25,169 bases of DNA, from the NCBI GenBank assembly GCA_046732255.1, contig JBKPMR010000052.1, positions 1 through 25,169 of the forward strand, written 5' to 3'. The notes under the pieces were generated by a model that was not told the origin of the DNA, did no database searches, and saw only the letters and a list, made by a program, of their open reading frames with translations. The translations under genes were made by a program, and so were the position numbers. This DNA is from DATBLE01 sp046732255. Lineage in GTDB: Bacteria > Actinomycetota > Thermoleophilia > Gaiellales > Gaiellaceae. Positions 1-7,170 of this stretch are shown here, in pieces (position 1 is the first letter of the stretch; every line of letters starts with the position of its first letter).

Positions 1-46
1 CCGGAAAAGATCGTCTGCTCCGGTGCGGGAGCTGGTCCCTCTGGGG

Positions 47-103
47 CGTGCGCCGAGCCCGGCACCGCTACTGAACAAGTAACGGTGACGGGCTCGGCGC
101 GCG
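47..103. other. Long imperfect hairpin in a gene-free left-edge region
   Basis: Bases 47-72 pair with 78-103 around the 5-nt loop GAACA. There are about 24 base pairs, including a 12-bp perfect GC-rich block (50-61 with 89-100), and two single mismatches (G62/A88 and C68/A82). No convincing ORF covers it. No T-run follows on either side, so it is not a textbook intrinsic terminator. It could be the 3' structure of a transcript from left of the window, a small structured RNA, or a palindromic intergenic repeat. The pairing is read directly from the sequence; the function is unknown. Confidence 0.6.
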
Positions 104-113
104 AAGCGGACGC

Positions 114-195
114 GCCGGTGGAGCGGCCACCGGCCGCGGGACCGGAGCGGGAGCGGCCCAAACGGCCAGATCTCGCCTCCGGACGCACGAGATTT
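114..195. other. Further hairpins downstream of the arylsulfotransferase-like gene
   Basis: An 8-bp perfect stem with a 5-nt loop lies at 114-134 (arms GCCGGTGG and CCACCGGC). A second stem lies at 168-195 (AGATCTCG with CGAGATTT, one G-U pair, 12-nt loop), followed on the plus strand by TTTTCC. The second stem sits about 14 nt beyond the stop of the minus-strand gene at 209. It could terminate that gene, or a plus-strand transcript entering from the left. No coding sequence is supported in 1-208. Confidence 0.3.
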
Positions 196-208
196 TCCGG
201 TCAGCCAT

Positions 209-1756
209 CTAGTACAGGCGGGTGGTCCGTGAGCGTCCGAGCGGGCGGCCGCGCGCGTCCAGCGCAACGACCGCGGCGTAGCGCCCGCCGCGCGGGATCG
301 GGAACGACGTCTCGAAGCCCCGCTTGGGGAACCTCCCGCTCTCCTTCAGCGCCCCCGGTCTCGGTCCGGTGAGGAGCAGCCAGCCCGCAAGCGCGGTCGC
401 TCCGTTCCAGCTCGCGTAGAACCTCGCCGCGCCGTTCTGCCGGTACGCCTTCAGAGCCGGCGGGACCGCGGGCTTCCCCTCCCAGGGGAAGCGAAAGACC
501 CGGTAGTTCTGGCCCTTGTCCGGCAGCCTGGCGTCCAGGCAGACGGCGCCGTCCGTGTCGTACTCGGTGAACCAGCCGGTGATGCCCCAGGTGACGAGCC
601 GATTGCCGTTCGGAAGGAGCTGGTTGCTGCCCGTCGCGAAGGCGAAGAGCGGAGAGCGGTGCCGGAGCTCGCGCTTGAGCGTCACCTGCTTCCGCCGTGG
701 ATCGAGGGCGAGCACGATCGCCCGCGACTCCGGCCTGCCTTCGCCGGGACGTGGCCCGTTGTCGAAGAGGCTGATCGTCCGGCCGTGCTCGTGGAAGCGG
801 GCGTCGTGCTGGAAGCCGAACTGCGTTCCCCGGCCCATCGAGAAGTCGCTCCGCTTGCCGCCGAGCCGCCAGAGGACCTTCCCGGTCCGACGGCTGATCT
901 TGTAGAGGGCGGAGGTGTTGCGGGCGGAGACGAGCAGGTTGCCGTCGCCGTCGACGTCGATCCCGTTGATGTGGAAGTAGTCGAACGGCGAGCCGAGCTG
1001 GTCGCTCACCGTCTCGGTGACATCGACGTGGTCGAGGCTGCGCCACTCCCAGAGCAGTCGCCCGCTCGGGACCGTCAGCTCCTGGATCAGCCCTCCGTAG
1101 ACGAGGCCGTCGCTCGGGCCCCCGACGGCCGTGAGGTCGCTCGGCTCGGTCTCGTACGCCGTGACGAGCAGCGTGCCGTGGTCGGTCAACAGGACCTCGT
1201 GAAAGTCGGGGCGTCGATGCCGGGCCGATGAGAAGCGGGCGAGCTCGCGGTAGGTCGCGTCCATGACGACGTATTCGCCGACCTTGCCGACGCCGAGGAC
1301 GTAGCGGCCTTCCCACCAGGTGAGGACCGGCGTGCCGCGCAGCAGGCCCGGCCGGAAGTCCATCGTCGTCCTCGGCCAGGTCGGATGGAAGTAAACCGGT
1401 TCGCCCGTGTCGTCGACGATCAGGCCGCCGCGCTGACCTGGGCCGGATGCCGGCGCGAGGAACACGTAGCCGTCCGCAGTACCGCGGGCCGGCGTGACGA
1501 CGGTGACCACGGGCGGCCGCAGGTCGGGCCGCGTGACGAAGCCGTGGACCTGTGGTTTGCTCGCGGCCGCGGCCGCCGACACCCCGGCCGGGAGCCGGTC
1601 GAGGAGCACGAGACTCGCCCCCGCTCCGAGGCCCTGTTTGATCAGCTGTGCCCGCGTCAAGCCGCTCATCGAACCGGCCTGCTGTGTATCCAGAACAGGC
1701 GATGGCTGAACGTCTGCCCCCGCTGGGTCAGTGTTCGCGAAGACGCCCGAGGGCAT
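209..1756 (-). CDS. Arylsulfotransferase (ASST)-like secreted protein
   Basis: The 515-residue product resembles the arylsulfotransferase (ASST) superfamily, seen in actinobacteria as large secreted beta-propeller proteins. After an N-terminal hydrophobic stretch (about residues 42-65, ending in an Ala-rich run) come repeated propeller-blade motifs such as DYFHINGIDVDGDGN, GKVLWRLGG and FQHDARF, typical of the family. The listed ATG directly abuts the TAG of the upstream cupin gene (TAGATG). A second in-frame ATG at 1669 puts the hydrophobic signal close to the N-terminus and may be the true start. No twin-arginine motif is seen. Whether it transfers sulfate is not shown; many actinobacterial members are uncharacterised. 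The family call is fairly firm, the enzymatic role is inference. Confidence 0.75.
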   Translation of the reverse strand: MPSGVFANTDPAGADVQPSPVLDTQQAGSMSGLTRAQLIKQGLGAGASLVLLDRLPAGVSAAAAASKPQVHGFVTRPDLRPPVVTVVTPARGTADGYVFLAPASGPGQRGGLIVDDTGEPVYFHPTWPRTTMDFRPGLLRGTPVLTWWEGRYVLGVGKVGEYVVMDATYRELARFSSARHRRPDFHEVLLTDHGTLLVTAYETEPSDLTAVGGPSDGLVYGGLIQELTVPSGRLLWEWRSLDHVDVTETVSDQLGSPFDYFHINGIDVDGDGNLLVSARNTSALYKISRRTGKVLWRLGGKRSDFSMGRGTQFGFQHDARFHEHGRTISLFDNGPRPGEGRPESRAIVLALDPRRKQVTLKRELRHRSPLFAFATGSNQLLPNGNRLVTWGITGWFTEYDTDGAVCLDARLPDKGQNYRVFRFPWEGKPAVPPALKAYRQNGAARFYASWNGATALAGWLLLTGPRPGALKESGRFPKRGFETSFPIPRGGRYAAVVALDARGRPLGRSRTTRLY

Positions 1757-2302
1757 CTACGCCCAGGGCAGACGAGCCCAGTTCGGCGGCCGCTCTCGCC
1801 GGAACCGCTCGACCGTCGCGTACGCCTGCCTCCAGTCGGAGGTCTCCTCCGCCACGCCCGCGCCGTAGCGCGCCGCGAGCTCCGACACCGGGTAGCGCAC
1901 TCCCGGGCCCGAGCGCGAACCGACCATCAGGATCAGACACGGCCCCTGGCCCGCGCCCGCGAAGGCGTGCTCGGTCCACGGCGAAGCGTGGAAGAAGTCC
2001 AAGGGCCGCAGGCGTCGCTCCTCGTCCTCGACGATCAGCGCACACTCTCCTGAAAGGACGAGGAACGCCTCCTGGTTCGACTCGGCGTGGTAGAGGCTGG
2101 TCTGCCCAGGCTCCAGGACGGTGACGTTGATCCCGAGCTGGGCGAACTCGACCGGCGGGTCGCCGTACTCGTTCTCGAAGGCACACCTCGCGCCCCTGCT
2201 GTCCGCGAACCACCACTCGGCGTCGCGCACGTTGACGACGAACCAGCCCTGCGTGACGGGCGTGAGCCCCGATCCGAAGTCCTCGAGCTGCGCTTCGGGC
2301 AC
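1757..2302 (-). CDS. Cupin-domain protein
   Basis: The 181-residue protein carries a single cupin_2-type beta-barrel. Motif 1 is at residues 66-85, with candidate metal ligands His72, Glu74 and Glu78 and the turn LVLSGE. Motif 2 supplies His105 or His112 (FFHASPWTEHAF). Glu replaces the usual second His of the H-x-H pair. Cupins range from isomerases and dioxygenases to small-molecule sensors, so no substrate can be given. It starts with GTG without a clear Shine-Dalgarno, 53 nt after uvrB, and its stop touches the next gene's ATG, suggesting co-translation with the arylsulfotransferase-like gene. There is no signal peptide, so it is probably cytoplasmic. Confidence 0.8.
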   Translation of the reverse strand: MPEAQLEDFGSGLTPVTQGWFVVNVRDAEWWFADSRGARCAFENEYGDPPVEFAQLGINVTVLEPGQTSLYHAESNQEAFLVLSGECALIVEDEERRLRPLDFFHASPWTEHAFAGAGQGPCLILMVGSRSGPGVRYPVSELAARYGAGVAEETSDWRQAYATVERFRRERPPNWARLPWA

Positions 2303-2355
2303 CGACGCGATTCTCGCAGCTCGCGCGGGTCTGCGACTCCGCTTCGCCGCTGCGT

Positions 2356-4362
2356 CTACGCGGTCACGGCGAGCAGCTCGCGGCGCAGCTCCTTGATCTC
2401 GTCCCGGAGCTTGGCCGCGTACTCGAAGCGGAGCTCCTCGGCGGCGGTGAACATCTCCTCCTCGAGCTCCACGATCAGGCGCTCGATCTCCTCCGGCTTC
2501 ATCCCCTCGACCTCCGCCTTGCCGCGGCGCCGGCGGGAAGGGACGGTCGGCGACTCGAGCGTCAGGAACTCGGCGATGTCCGAGACGCCCTTGATCACCG
2601 ACTCCGGCGTGATCCCGTTCTCCTCGTTGTACGCGAGCTGCTTCGCGCGGCGGCGGTTGGTCTCGTCGAGCGCGCCCTGGATCGCCTCGGTCATCCGATC
2701 GGCGTAGAGCAGGACCTTCCCGTTCACGTTGCGCGCAGCACGGCCGATCGTCTGGACGAGCGCCGTCTTGCCGCGCAGGAACCCCTCCTTGTCCGCGTCG
2801 AGGACGGCGACGAGCGAGACCTCAGGCAGGTCGAGCCCCTCGCGGAGCAGGTTCACCCCGACCAGGACGTCGTACTCGCCGAGCCGGAGCTCGCGAATGA
2901 TCTGGATCCGTTCGAGCGTGTCGATCTCCGAGTGGAGGTACCGGGCCTTCACGCCCGCCTCGAGCAGGTAGTCGGTCAGGTCCTCCGCCATCTTCTTGGT
3001 CAGGGTGGTGACGAGCACGCGCTCGCCGGCCTCCTCGCGATGCTTGATCTCGTTCAGGAGGTCGTCGATCTGGTTCTTCGTCGCCCTCAGCTCGACCTCG
3101 GGGTCGACGACGTAGGTCGGGCGGATCAGCTGCTCCGCGACCACCTTCGAGTGGCGGAGCTCGAACGGCCCGGGCGTGGCGGAGACGAACACGAGCTGCG
3201 GCACCTTCTGGAGGAACTCGTCGAAGCGGAGCGGCCGGTTGTCGAGCGCCGACGGCAGCCGGAAGCCGAAGTCGACCAGCGTCTGCTTGCGCGAGCGGTC
3301 GCCCTCGTACATGCCGCCGAGCTGCGGCACGGTCTGGTGCGACTCGTCGACGAACACGACGAAATCGTCGGGGAAGTAGTCGAGCAGCGTGAACGGGTGC
3401 GAGCCCGGCGGCCGCCCCTCCAGGTGGCGCGAGTAATTCTCGATCCCCGAGCAGAAGCCGAGCTCCCTGAGCATCTCCAGGTCGTACTCGGTGCGCTGGC
3501 GGAGCCGGTGGGCCTCGAGCTGCTTCCCCTGCTCCTCGAACATGTGCACCTGCTCCGCGAGCTCGTGCCGGATCGCGTCCACTGCGCGCTCGACCGTCGG
3601 CGTCGAGGTCACGTATTCGGTCGCGGGCCAGATGACGAGGTTGTCGAGACGCGCGTAGATCTCGCCGGTCAGCGGGTCGAAGTGCGAGATCGACTCGACC
3701 TCGTCCCCGAAGAACGAGACCCGATACGCGGTCTCGGAGTTCGCCGGCTGCACCTCCATGACGTCCCCCTTGACCCGGAACCGGCCGCGGGCGAGCACCG
3801 AGTCGTTGCGCACGTACTGGCTCTCGACCAGCGTCCGGAGCGCGTCGTCGCGGTCGATCGTTTCCCCCACCTCGAGCACGAGCACGCGGCCGCGCCACTC
3901 CTCCGGCGAGCCGAGGCCGTAGATGCACGAGACCGACGCGACCACGACCACGTCACGCCGGGTGAAGAGGGCCGAGGTCGCCGCCAGCCGCAACCGCGAG
4001 ATGTCGTCGTTCCTGGACGAGTCCTTCTCGATGTACAGGTCGGCCTGCGGGACATACGCCTCGGGCTGGTAGTAGTCGTAGTACGAGACGAAGTACTCGA
4101 CCGCGTTGTCCGGAAAGAACTCGCGGAACTCGTTGCAGAGCTGCGCGGCCAGCGTCTTGTTGTGGGCGATGACGAGCGCCGGACGGCCGACCTGCTCGAT
4201 GATCCAGGCCATCGTCGCCGTCTTTCCGGTGCCGGTCGCGCCGAGGAGGGTCTGGTAGCGCTCGCCCGAGCTGATCGAGGCCGCCAGCGTCTCGATCGCC
4301 TGCGGCTGGTCGCCGGTGGGGCGGTACTCGCCAGATGTTTTGAACCCGTCCACGCTGCACAC
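2356..4362 (-). CDS. uvrB: Excinuclease ABC subunit B
   Basis: UvrB is the damage-verifying helicase-like subunit of nucleotide excision repair. It is loaded by UvrA, and recruits UvrC through its C-terminus. The 668 residues match the usual family length. Visible landmarks are the N-terminal EYRPTGDQPQAI, Walker A GATGTGKT at 41-48, the beta-hairpin region YYDYYQPEAYVPQADLY that inserts between DNA strands, the DESHQ box, helicase motifs VGVNLLREGLDLPEVSLV and QTIGRAARN, and the terminal UVR coiled coil (EELRFEYAAKLRDEIKELR). The listed start is GTG at 4362. A second in-frame GTG at 4353 gives VDGFKTSGEY, closer to typical UvrB N-termini. Neither has a clear Shine-Dalgarno. It is transcribed divergently from the DUF1360 gene with 11 bp between start codons. 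No SOS box was recognised. Confidence 0.98.
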   Translation of the reverse strand: MCSVDGFKTSGEYRPTGDQPQAIETLAASISSGERYQTLLGATGTGKTATMAWIIEQVGRPALVIAHNKTLAAQLCNEFREFFPDNAVEYFVSYYDYYQPEAYVPQADLYIEKDSSRNDDISRLRLAATSALFTRRDVVVVASVSCIYGLGSPEEWRGRVLVLEVGETIDRDDALRTLVESQYVRNDSVLARGRFRVKGDVMEVQPANSETAYRVSFFGDEVESISHFDPLTGEIYARLDNLVIWPATEYVTSTPTVERAVDAIRHELAEQVHMFEEQGKQLEAHRLRQRTEYDLEMLRELGFCSGIENYSRHLEGRPPGSHPFTLLDYFPDDFVVFVDESHQTVPQLGGMYEGDRSRKQTLVDFGFRLPSALDNRPLRFDEFLQKVPQLVFVSATPGPFELRHSKVVAEQLIRPTYVVDPEVELRATKNQIDDLLNEIKHREEAGERVLVTTLTKKMAEDLTDYLLEAGVKARYLHSEIDTLERIQIIRELRLGEYDVLVGVNLLREGLDLPEVSLVAVLDADKEGFLRGKTALVQTIGRAARNVNGKVLLYADRMTEAIQGALDETNRRRAKQLAYNEENGITPESVIKGVSDIAEFLTLESPTVPSRRRRGKAEVEGMKPEEIERLIVELEEEMFTAAEELRFEYAAKLRDEIKELRRELLAVTA

Positions 4363-4373
4363 AAGGTACCGGC

Positions 4374-4883
4374 ATGGCCGTCGACCAACGCTCTGCCGAC
4401 CGCAGCGCCAGCGGGCAAAGCCCGCAGGCGCGCCAACCCCGGCCGCCGTACGCCTCCTACGCCGCGATCATGGGCGCTTTCGCCGGTGGGCTCGCCGCCG
4501 CGGGGACGCTCGGGAAGCTGCTCGACCGCGACCCTCAGTGTCAGACGGCACTTGACCTGACCGTGCTTGCGGCGGCGACGTTCAAGGCCGCGAGAACGCT
4601 CGCCCGAGACGAGGTCACCAGCTTCATCCGGGAGCCGTTCGTCCGCGGCCACGCACACGACGGGGCCGAGGATCCGGTCGAGACCGGCGACCTCCACCAG
4701 GCGATCGGCGAGCTTGTCACGTGCAGCCGCTGCATCGGGACGTGGGCCGCAGCCGGTCTGACGGCGACGCAGGTGCTGTCGCCTCGGTTCGGACGGCTGC
4801 TCACCTGGTCACTCGCCGCTGCGGGTGCGAACGACTTCCTCCAGGCCGGCTTCGCAGCACTGACGCGCGCGAGTGGCGACTGA
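4374..4883 (+). CDS. DUF1360 family membrane protein
   Basis: The 169-residue product belongs to the DUF1360 family of small membrane-associated proteins of unknown function. The diagnostic segment is LVTCSRCIGTWAAAGL near residues 118-133, which holds a C-x-x-C pair and is followed by a hydrophobic helix. An earlier hydrophobic segment, YASYAAIMGAFAGGLAAAGT, lies near residue 26. The middle carries the family-like RDEVTSFIREPFV. The ATG is preceded by AAGG seven bases upstream. The first ~25 residues are low-complexity and polar, so the ATG at residue 33 is a less likely alternative start. It is divergent from uvrB; this position alone gives no functional hint. Confidence 0.8.
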   Translation: MAVDQRSADRSASGQSPQARQPRPPYASYAAIMGAFAGGLAAAGTLGKLLDRDPQCQTALDLTVLAAATFKAARTLARDEVTSFIREPFVRGHAHDGAEDPVETGDLHQAIGELVTCSRCIGTWAAAGLTATQVLSPRFGRLLTWSLAAAGANDFLQAGFAALTRASGD

Positions 4884-4910
4884 CCCTGCGGGTCTGCAAC
4901 GATTGGGACC

Positions 4911-5273
4911 GTGAGGCGAGCCGTTCTGGTCGCCGCGCTGACCGGGGCAATCGCAGCTCCTTCGGCAAGTGCGTGGCGGGCGCCGACCCCCCAGCAGTAC
5001 CGGCAGGTCGTGAAGGGGCTGCCCGCGTACTACCACCAGTCCTGCATCCGGTACTCGATCCGCATCTCGACGGTCGACGCGCGCTTCGCAGCGGTCTTCT
5101 TCCGGTTCGTCCGGGGATCGGGCCCGTGCCGGCCGTTCGACGGACAGGTGCTGATGAGGCGGCTGACGCCGGGGAGGTGGACGAAGATCGGCGAGGGCAG
5201 CTCGTGGCCGTGCCGCGTGAGAGGCGCGCCGACCCGCGTCGTCAGGGATCTGTTCGGCGGCTGCGCGCCCTGA
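4911..5273 (+). CDS. Small secreted protein, unknown function
   Basis: The 120-residue ORF starts with GTG and has a clear Sec-type signal peptide: MRRA, a hydrophobic core VLVAALTGAIAA, and a likely cleavage after SASA. The mature part of about 100 residues is basic and has four cysteines (in QSCIR, GPCRP, WPCRV and GGCAP), which could form two disulfides outside the cell. I do not recognise the family. It lies 27 nt after the DUF1360 gene on the same strand and probably shares its transcript. Its stop is only 3 nt from the convergent stop of pabC, leaving no room for a separate terminator. Confidence 0.65.
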   Translation: MRRAVLVAALTGAIAAPSASAWRAPTPQQYRQVVKGLPAYYHQSCIRYSIRISTVDARFAAVFFRFVRGSGPCRPFDGQVLMRRLTPGRWTKIGEGSSWPCRVRGAPTRVVRDLFGGCAP

Positions 5274-5276
5274 CGT

Positions 5277-6098
5277 CTACGACGCCATCCGTCTGAGATC
5301 GAGCTGCAGCGCAGCGGCCGCCCGGCCGCGCTCGAACGGCCGGCCGTCGACTGCGACGACCGGCATCACCTCCCGCACCGAGGAGGTGGTGAAGACCTCC
5401 TCGGCATCGAGCAGCAGGGGGAGCGGGAATTCGCCCTCCCGGACCTCGAGGCCCGCAGGGGGAGCCGCCTCCAGAACGGCGGCCCTCGTCACGCCGGCGA
5501 GGATCCCGAGCTCCAGCGACGGCGTGAACAGCGTCGAGCCTGCCCGCCACCACACGTTGGTCACCGGCCCTTCGAGCACGACGCCGTCGTCCCGAACGAA
5601 GACGGCGTCGTCGGCGCCCTGCGCGCGCGCCTCCGACTCGGCCGCCATGTTGACCGCGTAGCTCGTCGACTTCACACCGCCGAGGAGCCATGGGGCTTCC
5701 GCACGCACCCCGAGCAGCGAGATCAGCGAGATCCCACGTGCCCGGCGCTCTTCCAGGTCGACCGGAAGCGAGCTGACGAGGGCGAGCGGGACCGGCTCGC
5801 CCGAACCCTCGCGGCCGGGTGTCAGGTAGAGCCGGAGGACTGCGTCGGACGCGCCGGCTCCGGACAGGGCCTCTGCAGCCAGCTGCTCGAACCCGTCCCG
5901 CCACGGAATACCGAGCCGTTCCGCCGACCCGCGCATGCGTGCGACGTGATCGGCAATCCTGAACGGCCGGCCGCCGTAGACCCGTATCGTCTCGAACGCC
6001 GCCCGCCCGCGAAGCAGCGCCTCGTCGTCGGCGAGCAGCACCGGCTCGTCGGGCGGGACGAGGCCGCGCCCGCCGACCGCCACCGCGAGCAGCGTCAC
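5277..6098 (-). CDS. pabC: Aminodeoxychorismate lyase (class IV aminotransferase fold)
   Basis: The 273-residue product is a fold-type IV PLP enzyme. As PabC it would release pyruvate from 4-amino-4-deoxychorismate to give p-aminobenzoate for folate. Visible landmarks are FETIRVYGG (about 35-43), the PLP lysine Lys143 in GGVKSTSYAVNM, Glu176 in VVLEGPVTNVWW, and GILAGVTR (about 198-205). The GTG at 6098 was chosen because it overlaps the pabB stop as GTGA and begins directly with family-like sequence. The reading frame stays open far upstream, but that part is a shadow of pabB. Branched-chain aminotransferase and D-amino-acid transaminase share this fold; the pabB neighbour is what favours PabC. 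Confidence 0.88.
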   Translation of the reverse strand: MTLLAVAVGGRGLVPPDEPVLLADDEALLRGRAAFETIRVYGGRPFRIADHVARMRGSAERLGIPWRDGFEQLAAEALSGAGASDAVLRLYLTPGREGSGEPVPLALVSSLPVDLEERRARGISLISLLGVRAEAPWLLGGVKSTSYAVNMAAESEARAQGADDAVFVRDDGVVLEGPVTNVWWRAGSTLFTPSLELGILAGVTRAAVLEAAPPAGLEVREGEFPLPLLLDAEEVFTTSSVREVMPVVAVDGRPFERGRAAAALQLDLRRMAS

Positions 6099-7147
6099 GC
6101 CCGCACCGCGAGCGGTTCCGGCAAGGGCGCGCCGATCGCGTCGAGCAGGGGGCGCGCTTTGACGAGCGACTCCTCGATCTCGGCCTCCGGCTCCGAGTCC
6201 CAGACGATGCCGCCCCCGACCCAGAGGTGGATCCGGCCCTCGGCGACGGCGAAGGTCCGGATCGTGAGGGCGAGGTCGAGATCCCCGTTCGCGTAGATGC
6301 GACCGACCGCGCCCATGGAGGCGCCGCGGCCGACCGGCTCGAGCGCGGCGATGTGGTCGATCGCGGAGATCTTCGGCGCGCCCGTGACCGAGCCGCCCGG
6401 GAAGGTCGCCTCGAGCAGCTCGGTCAGGCAGACATCGCCTCGCAGCGTGCCCTCGACGGTCGACACCATGTGGGCAACCCCGGCGAGCTCGTGCTCGGCG
6501 AACAGCTCCGGCCAGCGGACGCTGCCGGGCTCGCAGACGCGGGAGAGATCGTTGCGTTCGAGGTCGACGATCATGACGTGCTCGGCCGCGTCCTTGGCCG
6601 AATCCCCGAGCTCCTCGGCCTCGCCGAGCGGCCTGGTGCCCTTGATCGGCTTCGTCCAGACGCGTGAGCCGCGGCGGGCGAGGAAGAGCTCGGGCGACGC
6701 GGAGACGACCGCCCAGCCCTCGCCGACGAGCGGGCGCGGCTCCAGCGGCCTCAACGGAGCCAGTGCCCGCGCGAGACCCGCCGGGTCGCCCCGGAACGGG
6801 GCAGCCAGATGCTGCACGAGATTGACCTGGTAGACGTCGCCTGCGGCGATCGCCTCGCGGACGGCGTCGACCGCGGCGGCATAGGACGCCTCGTCCCAGG
6901 TTCGCTCCCACGCTCCGACCTCGTAGCGGCCGCCGGCAGGCGGGGTCTCGGTCGCGAGCCTGACGCGCACGGCTGCGGGCGGGAGCGGGCACGGCTCGGG
7001 GGGATCGGGCGCCGGCGTGCGCCGCACCGCACGCGAAAGACCGTAGCCGAGATAGACGTCGGCGACGAGCCCCGTGGCACCGCCCTCGAAGAACCCTTCC
7101 GCCCGCAGCTCGCGCTCGAGCTCGGCGATTGAGCCAAGCGCCTTCAC
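6095..7147 (-). CDS. pabB: Aminodeoxychorismate synthase component I
   Basis: PabB converts chorismate to 4-amino-4-deoxychorismate with ammonia from a PabA glutaminase, which is not encoded in this window. The 350 residues contain the chorismate-binding core: DVYQVNL (104-110), SPELFL (151-156), PIKGTRPLG (167-175), DLERNDLSRV (195-204) and GGSVTGAPK (251-259). Lys169 in PIKGT is the residue that in this family separates aminodeoxychorismate synthase from anthranilate synthase, which usually has PIAGT. The N-terminal domain is short (about 85 residues), so this is the compact PabB form. The start is GTG with no Shine-Dalgarno, 23 bp from the divergent gene at 7171. The 4-bp GTGA overlap with pabC implies coupled translation. 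Confidence 0.92.
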   Translation of the reverse strand: MKALGSIAELERELRAEGFFEGGATGLVADVYLGYGLSRAVRRTPAPDPPEPCPLPPAAVRVRLATETPPAGGRYEVGAWERTWDEASYAAAVDAVREAIAAGDVYQVNLVQHLAAPFRGDPAGLARALAPLRPLEPRPLVGEGWAVVSASPELFLARRGSRVWTKPIKGTRPLGEAEELGDSAKDAAEHVMIVDLERNDLSRVCEPGSVRWPELFAEHELAGVAHMVSTVEGTLRGDVCLTELLEATFPGGSVTGAPKISAIDHIAALEPVGRGASMGAVGRIYANGDLDLALTIRTFAVAEGRIHLWVGGGIVWDSEPEAEIEESLVKARPLLDAIGAPLPEPLAVRA

Positions 7148-7170
7148 GGCTCTACGCTAACGTCTCGGCA

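Noticed and set aside
1..110. tRNA, tmRNA or RNase P RNA at the left edge
   Set aside because: No T-loop GTTCGAN, CCA end or conserved RNase P blocks were found, although the region is strongly structured.
4320..4380. SOS (LexA) box upstream of uvrB
   Set aside because: I looked for a GAAC-N4-GTTC type site and found only a half-like GAAC without its partner.
2932..4560. Long plus-strand ORF (542 codons) opposite uvrB
   Set aside because: It mirrors uvrB in the complementary frame of GC-rich DNA, has low-complexity Arg/Leu/Val/Asp composition and no domain, while the minus strand encodes an unmistakable UvrB.
5277..6992. Single 571-codon frame spanning pabC and most of pabB
   Set aside because: Only the last 273 codons are PabC; the upstream part is an Arg-rich shadow of pabB, and the GTGA overlap marks the true start.
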